Shown here: positions 17,840 through 26,685 of the stretch, one piece after another | How the letters are laid out: the number at the start of each line of letters is the position of its first letter | Position numbering within the stretch: the first letter of the stretch is position 1 | Assembly: GCA_019083985.1 (NCBI GenBank) | Contig: JAHRCV010000002.1 | Location: forward strand, 505,001 to 545,000 | Length of the DNA stretch: 40,000 nt | Reading direction: 5' to 3' | From: Rhizobiales bacterium TNE-4 | GTDB lineage: Bacteria; Pseudomonadota; Alphaproteobacteria; Rhizobiales; Beijerinckiaceae | Program-made: the position numbers and the translations under genes | The notes under the pieces: generated by a model | The model's input: only the letters and a program-made list of their open reading frames with translations | The model's database searches: none | Told to the model about the DNA's origin: nothing

Positions 17840-17857
17840 TTCAGATAAGGAGACCCC

Positions 17858-18619
17858 ATGGGCGCTGAACTCCGTGGCAGACACGCATTGGTGACGGGTG
17901 GCGGACGTGGGATTGGCCGTGCCATTGCCGCGCGGCTGACTGCGGCCGGCGTGCGGGTCTCGATCATCGGCCGCGATGAGGCGACCTTGGCCGCAGCCAA
18001 AGCATCCGGTGATGTTTGGGCAACGGCCTCGGCCGATGTCACGGACGAGACAGCGACGCGCGACGCTATAGCCCGCCTGGCTGATAACGCCCCCTTTGAC
18101 ATGGTCATCGCTAATGCGGGCTGGGCCGAGACAGCGTCTTTCGGACGGAGCGACAATGCCCTGTTCCGCCGCATGCTGGACGTGAACTTCATGGGCGTGG
18201 TCACAAGCTTCCATGCCGCCCTGCCCGCAATGAAAGAAAGAGGCTATGGCCGCCTGATCGCGATCGCATCAACGGCAGGTCTACGCGGCTTTCCTGCCGT
18301 GTCGGCCTATAGCGCAGCCAAGCATGCGGTCATCGGCCTCGTGCGCTCGCTCGCGCTCGAATATGCCACGACAGGCATCACCGCCAATGCCGTTTGCCCA
18401 GGGTATACCGACACGGATTTGATCCGCGGCGGCGCCGAAGCAATTGCGGCCAAGCGCGGCATCTCGCTTGAAGACGCCAAAAGCGGTTTCGCACAAGATA
18501 ACCCCATGAAGCGGCTGATCACGCCCGACGAAGTGGCGGAAACAGTGCTCTGGCTGTGCAGCCCCGGTGCGGCGTCGGTGTCAGGTCAGGCTATCGCAAT
18601 AAATGGCGGGGAATTCTAA
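17858..18619 (+). CDS. SDR-family NAD(P)-dependent oxidoreductase
   Basis: A 253-residue short-chain dehydrogenase. The cofactor motif TGGGRGIG is near residue 14, NAG (IANAGWAE) near 86, the catalytic serine in AIASTAG near 137, and YSAAK near 151 carries the Tyr/Lys pair. All catalytic residues are present. A C-terminal INGGEF ends the fold as in FabG-like enzymes. It is the first gene of the plus arm, preceded by AAGGAG, and its stop overlaps the MarR start (TAATG). The likely reaction is oxidation of a hydroxyl or reduction of a keto group in a ring-derived CoA intermediate; the substrate is inferred from the cluster. Confidence 0.93.
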   Translation: MGAELRGRHALVTGGGRGIGRAIAARLTAAGVRVSIIGRDEATLAAAKASGDVWATASADVTDETATRDAIARLADNAPFDMVIANAGWAETASFGRSDNALFRRMLDVNFMGVVTSFHAALPAMKERGYGRLIAIASTAGLRGFPAVSAYSAAKHAVIGLVRSLALEYATTGITANAVCPGYTDTDLIRGGAEAIAAKRGISLEDAKSGFAQDNPMKRLITPDEVAETVLWLCSPGAASVSGQAIAINGGEF

Positions 18620-19140
18620 TGCGGGCCTCGCTCCCCCTCACTGATTTCGATCGCGAGACGAAAGCGAGCGAACGCCCCGGCGATCATAAGGGCGAATTGC
18701 GGCTCTGGCTGCGCATGTTGACCTGCGCCACGCTGATCGAGCGCGAGGTACGCCAACGCCTGCGTGAAGAATTTCAGATTACTCTGCCGCGCTTCGATCT
18801 GATGGCTCAACTCGAAAAATCGGCGACTGGTATGACGGTGGGCGAAGTCTCACAACGCCTGATGGTCTCGAACGGCAATGTCACAACAGTCGTGACGGGC
18901 CTGGTCGAAGAAGGCCTTGTTGATAAGCGCCCTGCCCCGCATGACAAGCGCGTGCAAGTTGTCTCGCTCACAGCAGCGGGTCGCAAAATGTTCCGCACCA
19001 TGGCCGCGCGCCATGAAGAATGGATCGCAGAACTCTTCTCCGGGTTAAGCGAAGACGATGTCGCGCTTCTGATGACCCAATTGAACAAGACGAAAGCCTC
19101 GATCCAGCAGGCCGTCAAAAGCCCCACAGCGGACGAATAA
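18619..19140 (+). CDS. MarR-family transcriptional regulator
   Basis: A 173-residue winged-helix regulator. Helices up to about residue 60 form the dimer interface; TVGEVSQRLMVSNGNVTTVVTGL near residues 73-95 is the helix-turn-helix, and DKRVQVVSLTAAG around 110-125 is the wing with the family Arg. The ATG overlaps the SDR stop codon (TAATG), so translation is coupled; in-frame upstream codons lie inside the SDR gene and are rejected. MarR proteins that control aerobic or anaerobic aryl-CoA pathways (BadR, CouR) respond to CoA thioesters; a similar ligand is likely here. It probably represses its own operon through the inverted repeat at 17814-17829. Confidence 0.92.
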   Translation: MRASLPLTDFDRETKASERPGDHKGELRLWLRMLTCATLIEREVRQRLREEFQITLPRFDLMAQLEKSATGMTVGEVSQRLMVSNGNVTTVVTGLVEEGLVDKRPAPHDKRVQVVSLTAAGRKMFRTMAARHEEWIAELFSGLSEDDVALLMTQLNKTKASIQQAVKSPTADE

Positions 19141-19155
19141 GGGAGATAAACGGCG

Positions 19156-19989
19156 ATGGTGAATGCGAATCTGACGATCCTGCCGGTATCCGCTTTCAAA
19201 CCAAGCCATTTCCTCCTTGAGGTGAAGGATCGCGTCGCAACGATCACGCTCAATCGGCCTGACCGTAAAAATCCACTAACCTTCGAAAGCTATCGCGAAC
19301 TCGCTGATTTTTTTCAGGCGCTTCAAAAAGACGAAGAGGTCAAAGCCGTCGTTGTAACGGGTGCGGGCGGCAATTTCTGTTCAGGCGGCGACGTCTTCGA
19401 GATCATCGGACCGCTTGTCGAAATGAAGACGCATGAATTGCTGAAGTTCACCAAGATGACAGGTGAACTCGTCAAGACCATGTATGCCTGCCCTCAACCC
19501 GTCATCGCGGCCATTGATGGCATATGCGCGGGTGCGGGCGCCATCATCGCCATGGCGTCAGATCTGCGTATTGGCACGGCAGGTGCCAAAATCGCATTTC
19601 TTTTCAATCGTGTCGGCTTGGCGGGTTGCGATATGGGTGCTTGCGCAATTTTGCCCCGTATCATCGGCCAGGGCCGTGCTGCAGAATTACTTTATACCGG
19701 CCGCATCATGCGCGGGGACGAAGCGCATAATGTTGGCTTCTTCAATCGCCTTGTTACATCCGACACCGTGCTGAGCGAAGCGTGGGCGCTGGCAAAGGAA
19801 ATTGCAGATGGGCCCAATTTTGCGCATGCAATGACAAAACGCATGCTGCAGATGGAATGGGCCATGAGTGTCGAAACGGCCATCGAAGCCGAAGCCGTCG
19901 CTCAGGCTTTATGCATGCAAACGGAAGATTTCGGCCGCGCCTTCCGGGCGTTTGCTGCCAAACAGACACCTGTTTTTGAAGGCAATTGA
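19156..19989 (+). CDS. Enoyl-CoA hydratase/isomerase (crotonase) family protein
   Basis: A 277-residue stand-alone crotonase. [10 protein letters not shown] near residue 73 supplies the first oxyanion-hole peptide and ICAGAGA near 123 the second. The two catalytic glutamates of mitochondrial-type enoyl-CoA hydratase are not present: the first position is hydrophobic (near 130), and the second falls in [13 protein letters not shown]. The aspartate in GCDMG (D159) may be catalytic instead, as in other crotonase members that use Asp. It may therefore be a ring hydrolase, isomerase or lyase, not a plain hydratase. GGGAG precedes the ATG. It lies between marR and the acyl-CoA dehydrogenase gene, 3 to 15 bp from each. 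Confidence 0.9.
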   Translation: MVNANLTILPVSAFKPSHFLLEVKDRVATITLNRPDRKNPLTFESYRELADFFQALQKDEEVKAVVVTGAGGNFCSGGDVFEIIGPLVEMKTHELLKFTKMTGELVKTMYACPQPVIAAIDGICAGAGAIIAMASDLRIGTAGAKIAFLFNRVGLAGCDMGACAILPRIIGQGRAAELLYTGRIMRGDEAHNVGFFNRLVTSDTVLSEAWALAKEIADGPNFAHAMTKRMLQMEWAMSVETAIEAEAVAQALCMQTEDFGRAFRAFAAKQTPVFEGN

Positions 19990-19995
19990 CCCGTG

Positions 19996-21162
19996 ATGAT
20001 TCCGCTCGGCGACACGCTCGACTGGCCCTTTTTCGAGCAACGGCATCGTTCCTATGCGAAGGAACTGAGTACCTTTGCCGAAACGCTCCATGATTTACCG
20101 CATGATGATGTGGATGCGGCGTGCCGTGCACGCGTACGCGCGCTTGGTAAAGCGGGCTTTCTGCGCGCCGCCGTGCCTGCAGCTTATGGCGGCCTGACAG
20201 CTGAACTTGATGTGCGCACCCTTTGCCTCTCACGCGATATACTGGCTGCCCAGGACGGGCTCGCCGATTTCGCCTTTGCGATGCAAGGCTTGGGGACGGG
20301 CTCGATTTCATTGTTCGGTTCGACGCGCTTGAAAGAGACCTATCTGCCGCCGATTGCGCGCGGTGAGACCATCGCGGCGTTTGCACTTTCAGAACGCGAA
20401 GCGGGATCAGATGTAGCCGCGATTGCGACAACGGCGACGCTGGATGGCGCCGATCACGTCGTCATTGATGGCAGCAAGACATGGATTTCCAACGGAGGCA
20501 TCGCCGATCATTATATCGTCTTTGCCCGCACGGGCGAAGCACCCGGCGCACGCGGCCTCTCTGCTTTTGTTGTCGATGCCACAACGCCAGGCCTCACCAT
20601 TGAAGAGCGTATTGACGTAATCGCACCACACCCCCTCGCAACCTTGCGATTTGATAAATGTCGCGTGCCGGTGACGCACCGCCTCGGACCGCCGGGGGAA
20701 GGCTTCAAGATCGCCATGGCGACGCTCGATATTTTCAGATCCACGGTTGGTGCAGCGGCGCTCGGCTTTGCCCGTCGCGCTCAGCACGAAACGATCAAGC
20801 GCGCCTCATCGCGGCAATTGTTTGGTGGGGTTCTGGGCGATCTTCAACTCGTACAAGCAGCGATTGCCGAATCAGCTGCGGAACTCGATGCCGCAAGCTT
20901 ACTCGTCTACCGCGCCGCGTGGACGAAGGATCAAGGGGCGCCGCGCGTGACGCGCGAAGCGGCCATGGCGAAGATGGTCGCCACAGAGAATGCGCAAAAA
21001 ATCATTGATCGCGCGGTTCAACTTCATGGTGGCCTTGGTGTCACCAAAGGCGTGAAGGTCGAGGAACTTTATCGCGAGATTCGTGCGCTTCGTATTTATG
21101 AAGGCGCGACCGACGTGCAAAAAATCGTCATCGCGCGTGAATGCCTCAAAGCCTATGCGTAA
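19996..21162 (+). CDS. Acyl-CoA dehydrogenase family flavoprotein
   Basis: A 388-residue FAD enzyme (a GTG at 19993 could add one residue). The family signature [10 protein letters not shown] is near residue 130, WISNGG near 160, [12 protein letters not shown] near 278, and the C-terminal catalytic region [21 protein letters not shown] near 355-375 includes the glutamate base (YEG). It would introduce or remove a double bond in a CoA-bound, ring-derived intermediate. The gap to the crotonase gene is 6 bp and to the ligase about 13 bp, so one transcript is likely. Confidence 0.93.
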   Translation: MIPLGDTLDWPFFEQRHRSYAKELSTFAETLHDLPHDDVDAACRARVRALGKAGFLRAAVPAAYGGLTAELDVRTLCLSRDILAAQDGLADFAFAMQGLGTGSISLFGSTRLKETYLPPIARGETIAAFALSEREAGSDVAAIATTATLDGADHVVIDGSKTWISNGGIADHYIVFARTGEAPGARGLSAFVVDATTPGLTIEERIDVIAPHPLATLRFDKCRVPVTHRLGPPGEGFKIAMATLDIFRSTVGAAALGFARRAQHETIKRASSRQLFGGVLGDLQLVQAAIAESAAELDAASLLVYRAAWTKDQGAPRVTREAAMAKMVATENAQKIIDRAVQLHGGLGVTKGVKVEELYREIRALRIYEGATDVQKIVIARECLKAYA

Positions 21163-21175
21163 CATGGAGCGTCTC

Positions 21176-22807
21176 ATGATCCGATCGGGGCATGTCGACA
21201 GTTTCTGCAGGGACAACCTGCCGCCCGCTGACCAATGGCCCGATTTGCGTATTGCTGAGGCCGGCCTTTCCTATCCCGAGCGGATGAATGTAAGCCATGA
21301 TTTTATTGACCGTCATGTCGTAGAAGGTCATGGGGCACGCATCGCCATCATCGGCGAAGGGATTGAATGGACCTATTCTGAACTCGCCGAACGCGTCAAT
21401 CGCATCGCCAATGCACTCGTTCGCGATCTTGATCTAAAGCCCGGCCAACGCGTGCTGCTGCGCGCGCCTAACAATCCAATGATGGTGGCAATCTATTTTG
21501 CCATTATCAAAGCGGGTGGTGTCGTGGTGGCTACGATGCCGCTTTTGCGCGCAAAGGAAATCGCCTATCCGCTCAACAAAGCCAAAATCAGTCTCGCCAT
21601 TTGCGATCATCGGATGATCGATGAAATGGCCGCGGCGGCAACACAGGCACCAGATCTCAAGAAAACCGTGACCTTTGGCAATGGCGATCTTGAAGCGCTG
21701 ATGCAGAAAGCGGGGTATGATCAGTTCACGGCCGTTGATACAGCGCAGGACGATGTCTGCCTCATCGCCTTTACGTCGGGCACGACGGGAGAACCCAAAG
21801 GCACGATGCATTTCCACCGCGATCTCTTGGCAATCTGCGACACATTTGGTGCGAGGACTTTGCGCGCAACGCCGGACGATCGTTTCATTGGCTCGCCGCC
21901 GCTGGCCTTCACATTCGGGTTGGGCGGCCTTGTATTGTTTCCGTTTCGGATCGGCGCATCTGCGGTCTTGTTCGAAAAGGCAGGCCCGGTTGACCTTCTG
22001 CCTGCCATTCATAAATTTGGTGCAACTGTTTGCTTCACAGCGCCGACGGCCTATCGCGCCATGCTTGAAGAAGTGACGCGCATCGGGAAAGCCAAACTCC
22101 GCATCTGCGTGTCGGCAGGTGAGACCCTGCCAAAATCGACCTTCCTCGCCTGGCAGGACAAAACTGGTATTGCGCTGCTCGATGGTCTCGGCGCAACCGA
22201 AATGCTCCATATCTTCATCGCGTCACCGGCTGGAGAAAATAAGCCAGGCGCAACGGGCCAAGTCGTGCCTGGCTATGAAGCAAGGATCATCGATGAGCAT
22301 GGCCATGATGTGCCGGATGGGACACCCGGCAAGCTCGCGATACGCGGTCCGACGGGCTGCCGCTATCTCGCCGACGAGCGGCAGAAGAAATATGTGATGA
22401 ATGGCTGGAACGTATCGGGCGATACTTACATCCGCGATGCTGACGGCTTCTTCTGGTACCAGGCGCGATCGGACGACATGATCATATCGGCCGGCTACAA
22501 CATCGCCGGACCCGAAGTGGAAGCGAGCCTTCTCACCCATCCCGCCATTGCCGAATGTGGCGTGGTCGGCGCGCCCGATCCGGAGCGCGGCATGATCGTA
22601 AAGGCCTATGTCGTCCTGAAAAGCGGTGTGACAGCAGACGCTGCATTGACCAAAGCCTTACAAGATTACGTCAAAGCCGATATTGCACCCTACAAATATC
22701 CGCGCGAAATCGCTTACGTGGACGAGTTGCCGAAAACGCGGACAGGTAAATTGCAGCGCTTTGAGCTCCGGCGCATGGCGGCAGAGCCAGCAAACAGCGC
22801 GCAGTGA
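21176..22807 (+). CDS. abmG: Aryl-CoA ligase, probably 2-aminobenzoate-CoA ligase
   Basis: A 543-residue AMP-forming ligase of the benzoate-CoA ligase group. Motifs: FTSGTTGEPKGTMHFH near residue 198 (phosphate loop), DGLGATEMLHIF near 335 (typical of aryl-CoA ligases), RSDDMIISAGYNIAGPEVE near 434 (hinge) and PKTRTGKLQRFELR near 520 with the catalytic lysine. The chosen ATG at 21176 has GGAG six bases upstream; an ATG at 21164 also fits. The name is chosen because this ligase occurs beside a 2-aminobenzoyl-CoA monooxygenase/reductase-type fusion, as in Azoarcus evansii where abmG was described. Benzoate or salicylate as substrate cannot be excluded from sequence. Confidence 0.85.
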   Translation: MIRSGHVDSFCRDNLPPADQWPDLRIAEAGLSYPERMNVSHDFIDRHVVEGHGARIAIIGEGIEWTYSELAERVNRIANALVRDLDLKPGQRVLLRAPNNPMMVAIYFAIIKAGGVVVATMPLLRAKEIAYPLNKAKISLAICDHRMIDEMAAAATQAPDLKKTVTFGNGDLEALMQKAGYDQFTAVDTAQDDVCLIAFTSGTTGEPKGTMHFHRDLLAICDTFGARTLRATPDDRFIGSPPLAFTFGLGGLVLFPFRIGASAVLFEKAGPVDLLPAIHKFGATVCFTAPTAYRAMLEEVTRIGKAKLRICVSAGETLPKSTFLAWQDKTGIALLDGLGATEMLHIFIASPAGENKPGATGQVVPGYEARIIDEHGHDVPDGTPGKLAIRGPTGCRYLADERQKKYVMNGWNVSGDTYIRDADGFFWYQARSDDMIISAGYNIAGPEVEASLLTHPAIAECGVVGAPDPERGMIVKAYVVLKSGVTADAALTKALQDYVKADIAPYKYPREIAYVDELPKTRTGKLQRFELRRMAAEPANSAQ

Positions 22808-22821
22808 AGGACAGAATAAGT

Positions 22822-23247
22822 ATGGCACCGATTGATCGCGACGCGCTGAAGCATGGCCCTGTCTCTGTCGAGCCCGAAGGCTGGCCGCAGCCCAAGGGCT
22901 ATTCCAACGGCATGGTTGGGCGCGGCACGGTGCTTGTCACCGGCGGGCTGGTTGGCTGGGATGCACAGGGTCAGTTTCCAGACGATTTCATCGCACAAGT
23001 GGCCCAGACGTTGCGAAACGTCGTCGCCGTTCTGGAAGCAGGGGGCGCCAAACCAGAACACATCGTTCGGATGACCTGGTATGTGACCGACATGGATGCG
23101 TACCGCAACAATCTGCGTGCCATCGGCGCGGCCTATCGGGAAACCATTGGCCGCCATTTCCCAGCCATGGCGCTTGTTCAGGTTGTTTCGCTGGTCGAAC
23201 CAAAGGCACGCGTCGAGATCGAGACGACCGCGGTCATTCCGGATTAG
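22822..23247 (+). CDS. RidA/YjgF/UK114-family protein lacking the catalytic arginine
   Basis: A 141-residue protein with the Rid fold: LVTGGLVGWDAQGQ near residue 38, NVVAVLEAGGAKPEHIVRMTWYV near 66-88 and ARVEIETTAVIPD at the end. Classical RidA deaminates enamine/imine intermediates using an arginine just after the FPA motif; here that position is methionine (FPAMALVQV, M116), so it belongs with the Rid subfamilies that lack this Arg. Its place directly after the aminobenzoate-type ligase suggests a role in removing ammonia or stabilising an amino-cyclohexene intermediate, but the missing Arg makes a standard deaminase reaction doubtful. A GTG start at 22804 overlapping the ligase end is possible. 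Confidence 0.9.
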   Translation: MAPIDRDALKHGPVSVEPEGWPQPKGYSNGMVGRGTVLVTGGLVGWDAQGQFPDDFIAQVAQTLRNVVAVLEAGGAKPEHIVRMTWYVTDMDAYRNNLRAIGAAYRETIGRHFPAMALVQVVSLVEPKARVEIETTAVIPD

Positions 23248-23319
23248 TTGAATGCGCAAGCTGGAAAGCACCTTGCAAGGAGCGCTGTTCCGGCTTCCTA
23301 TGGTGGTTCAGGAGACGCC

Positions 23320-24699
23320 ATGACCAAGACTGCAAAGCCCAAACCGCTCGCCAGCGCCAAATCCCCATCGACCAAAGCGAAGACGAGCCGCGCCTCAAAA
23401 GGGGCCGTGATGGTGCTGCCCCATCACCGGGGCCATGGCGCCACCACAACGCCACGGGTGATCATTGCGGGCGCCGGCGTTGGCGGCCTCACGTTAGCGC
23501 TCCTCCTCCACCAGCGCGGCATTGGCGCCGTCGTTTATGAACAGGCAAGCCGCGTTGAACCGATCGGCGCAGGCATCAATGTGCTGCCCCATGCCATTCG
23601 CGAATTAGCCGATCTCGATCTTGTCCCGGTGCTCGACAAGGTCGGCATCCGCACGCATGAACTGATTTACATGAACCGGCTCGGTCAAATCGTGTGGCGC
23701 GAACCGCGTGGCATCGCGGCCGGTTTCGAAGTGCCGCAATATTCGATCCATCGCGGCCGGCTACAGAAAGCGCTCTACGACACGGTGATTGAACGGCTCG
23801 GGCCGGGCTCCGTGGTTACGGGACGGAAACTCGCAGGCTTCATTCAAGATGAAGGTGGCGTTACCGCCCATTTTGTTGATGCCATTGAAGGCTCGCAGAG
23901 TGAGACGGTGCGCGGAGAAATGCTGATCGGTGCTGATGGCATCCATTCAGCCATTCGCAGCCATTATTTCCCGCATCAGGGCCCGCCGAGCTGGAACGGC
24001 ATTCAAATGTGGCGTGGCGTGGCCGATTTCCCAGTTTTCCTTGACGGCCATTCCATGATCATCGCGGGCGGCATGGGTGCGAAGTTCGTGCTCTATCCGA
24101 TTGCGCCGGGCAAATCGCCGAATACGCGACTTACCAATTGGGTTGTGAATGTGCGCGTGTCTGATACGCCGCATCCGCCGGGTAAGGAAAGCTGGTCGCG
24201 CAAAGGCCGCCTTGATGAAGTGCTGCCCTATGCGCGCCGTTTCGAAGTGCCCGGCTTTGATCTTGTGAAGCTGATCCGCGCAACGGATGCCTTCTACGAA
24301 TATCCGATGTGTGATCGCGATCCCCTGCCGAAATGGACGTTTGGCCGCGTGACGCTGTTAGGCGATGCGGCCCATCCGATGTACCCAGTGGGATCGAATG
24401 GCGCGGGACAAGCCATTCTTGATGCGCGCAAACTGGCTGATTGTATTGCCAAGGCAGAACATCCCTATCAGGCACTGCTTGAATATGAGGAAGATCGCCT
24501 GCCGAAGACGGCCGAAATCGTTGCGCTCAACCGCAAGGGCGGCCCTGAGCGTGTGATCGACGAAGTTGAGAAATTGGCGCCCGCCGGTTTCAGCGATGTC
24601 GAGCGCGTGCTTTCGCATGATGAGCGGCGTGCCATCGTCCGAGGTTACGCCGGCAAAGCTGGTTACGCGCTGCAGCAGGTCAATAAAAAAGCCAGCTAA
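23320..24699 (+). CDS. FAD-dependent monooxygenase, salicylate/3-hydroxybenzoate hydroxylase-like
   Basis: A 459-residue single-component flavoprotein. After a 47-residue Lys/Ala/Ser-rich N-terminal extension comes the dinucleotide motif IIAGAGVGGLTLALLLHQRG. GADGIHSAIR is the DG motif, and LLGDAAHPMYPVGSNGAGQA near residue 347 is the GD motif. The order matches class A flavin monooxygenases such as salicylate hydroxylase. ATG 23320 follows CAGGAG; a second ATG at 23410 with AAGGGG in front would remove most of the extension, so the start is ambiguous. It closes the plus arm and is followed by a terminator. It may hydroxylate a free aromatic acid feeding the CoA pathway, or an intermediate; the substrate is unknown. 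Confidence 0.88.
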   Translation: MTKTAKPKPLASAKSPSTKAKTSRASKGAVMVLPHHRGHGATTTPRVIIAGAGVGGLTLALLLHQRGIGAVVYEQASRVEPIGAGINVLPHAIRELADLDLVPVLDKVGIRTHELIYMNRLGQIVWREPRGIAAGFEVPQYSIHRGRLQKALYDTVIERLGPGSVVTGRKLAGFIQDEGGVTAHFVDAIEGSQSETVRGEMLIGADGIHSAIRSHYFPHQGPPSWNGIQMWRGVADFPVFLDGHSMIIAGGMGAKFVLYPIAPGKSPNTRLTNWVVNVRVSDTPHPPGKESWSRKGRLDEVLPYARRFEVPGFDLVKLIRATDAFYEYPMCDRDPLPKWTFGRVTLLGDAAHPMYPVGSNGAGQAILDARKLADCIAKAEHPYQALLEYEEDRLPKTAEIVALNRKGGPERVIDEVEKLAPAGFSDVERVLSHDERRAIVRGYAGKAGYALQQVNKKAS

Positions 24700-24702
24700 A
24701 CA

Positions 24703-24730
24703 AAAAGAGCCTCCTGACAGAGGCTCTTTT
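24703..24730. terminator. Bidirectional intrinsic terminator
   Basis: An 11-bp stem, AAAAGAGCCTC / GAGGCTCTTTT, closes a 6-nt loop (CTGACA). An A-run on the left and a T-run on the right make it work on both strands, between the plus-strand monooxygenase stop (24699) and the minus-strand cupin stop (24752). Confidence 0.9.
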
Positions 24731-24751
24731 CATATGCGTATCATTCTTAAA

Positions 24752-25201
24752 TCATGCTTCAGGCGGCGGCAAAAAATCCACCTCATGCCGCGCCGACAAG
24801 GCGACGACCTCGGCTGGGTTCTGTTCCTTCATGGAATGGATACCCCAGAAGAGGTCGAACAGTTTGCGCGTCGGAGAGACCCAGAAGAAGCACTTCACCG
24901 TGTCCTGCGTCTTGTTAAAAATGCCATGCGGAATGCCCATTGGCAGGCGTATCAGATCGCCCGGACCTGCATGGACCTCGCGGCCATCGAGCAGCAATTC
25001 AAACTTTCCTTCCAGCATATAAATGAATTCATCCTGCGTCGGATGAATGTGCGGCGGCACGAAAGTGCCGGGAGGAAACGTGGCATGCCACGAGAAGGAC
25101 GTCTCAGAAAGCGATTTAGGAACATAGATCTGGCCAAGAATGTTCCACTTGATGCCGTCCAATCCCTCGCCTGCGCGGGTAATTCCGGGAGTGAGTTTCA
25201 T
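24752..25201 (-). CDS. Cupin-domain protein
   Basis: A 149-residue single-domain cupin. The first metal motif is HIHPTQDEFIYMLEG near residues 52-66 and the second GDLIRLPMGIPHGIFN near 83-98, giving the usual His/His/Glu/His ligands. A start at 25201 places it 33 bp after livF, as the last gene of the Liv operon. Small cupins act as sugar or aromatic isomerases, dioxygenases or ligand sensors; nothing here decides. Its position between the uptake operon and the aromatic degradation genes suggests a role on the imported compound. That is inference. Confidence 0.88.
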   Translation of the reverse strand: MKLTPGITRAGEGLDGIKWNILGQIYVPKSLSETSFSWHATFPPGTFVPPHIHPTQDEFIYMLEGKFELLLDGREVHAGPGDLIRLPMGIPHGIFNKTQDTVKCFFWVSPTRKLFDLFWGIHSMKEQNPAEVVALSARHEVDFLPPPEA

Positions 25202-25234
25202 AGCGTCCTCCTTACGTCTCCCGCGATGCGGGAT

Positions 25235-25932
<698 letters not shown>

Positions 25933-25933
<1 letters not shown>

Positions 25934-26685
25934 CACGCGGTCTCCTCGCCCAAATAGGCCGTGCGGACCTCGGGATTGTCACGAATGGCTTGTGGCGTGT
26001 CAGTCGCGATGATCTTGCCATAGACGAGCACGGAAATGCGATCGGCAAGCGAAAAGACAGCTTCCATGTCGTGTTCGATCAGCACGATCGTCAGCCGCCC
26101 TTTGAGCCGACGGAGAAGATCGGTCAGAACGGCACTTTCTTCCGGCCCTGTTCCAGCCAGCGGCTCATCGAGCAACAACACGGACGGTTGTGCAGCAAGC
26201 GCGATGGCGAGTTCGAGCTGACGTTTTTCCCCGTGGCTGAGCAGGCCGGCGCGCAGATTGGCGCGGTCTTGCAGACCAACTTCCGTCAAAGCGGCAAGCG
26301 CAGCATCGTTCAGAACCGCTTCCCGATCAGCACGACCGAAAAAACGGAAGCTTGATCCCGAGCGCGCTTGCACCGCGAGCGCGACATTCTCCAACGTCGA
26401 GAAATGCGGAAGGATAGACGTGATCTGGAACGAACGCACAATGCCTTTACGCGCACGTTGGGGCAAATCGAGCGCTGTGATGTCTTCGCCATTTAAGAGG
26501 AGCGTACCGGAGTTTGATGGCAGAAGTCCTGAAATCTGATGAATGAGCGTTGTCTTGCCCGCACCATTCGGTCCGATCATTGCGTGCAATTCATGACGCG
26601 GAATCGTCAGGGACACATCATCAGTGACATTCAACGCACCAAAATTCTTACGGATATGACGGAGTTCAAGCATCGGTACGGTCAT
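25933..26685 (-). CDS. livG: Branched-chain-amino-acid-type ABC transporter ATPase, LivG
   Basis: A 250-residue ATP-binding subunit. Walker A GPNGAGKTT is near residue 37; the signature has the LivG-type form LSHGEKRQLELA near 150, and Walker B is LLLDEPLAG. The ATG overlaps the livM stop (ATGA). The C-terminal GKIIATDTPQAIRDNPEVRTAYLGEE is the usual LivG ending. It is fourth of six genes in the operon. Confidence 0.95.
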
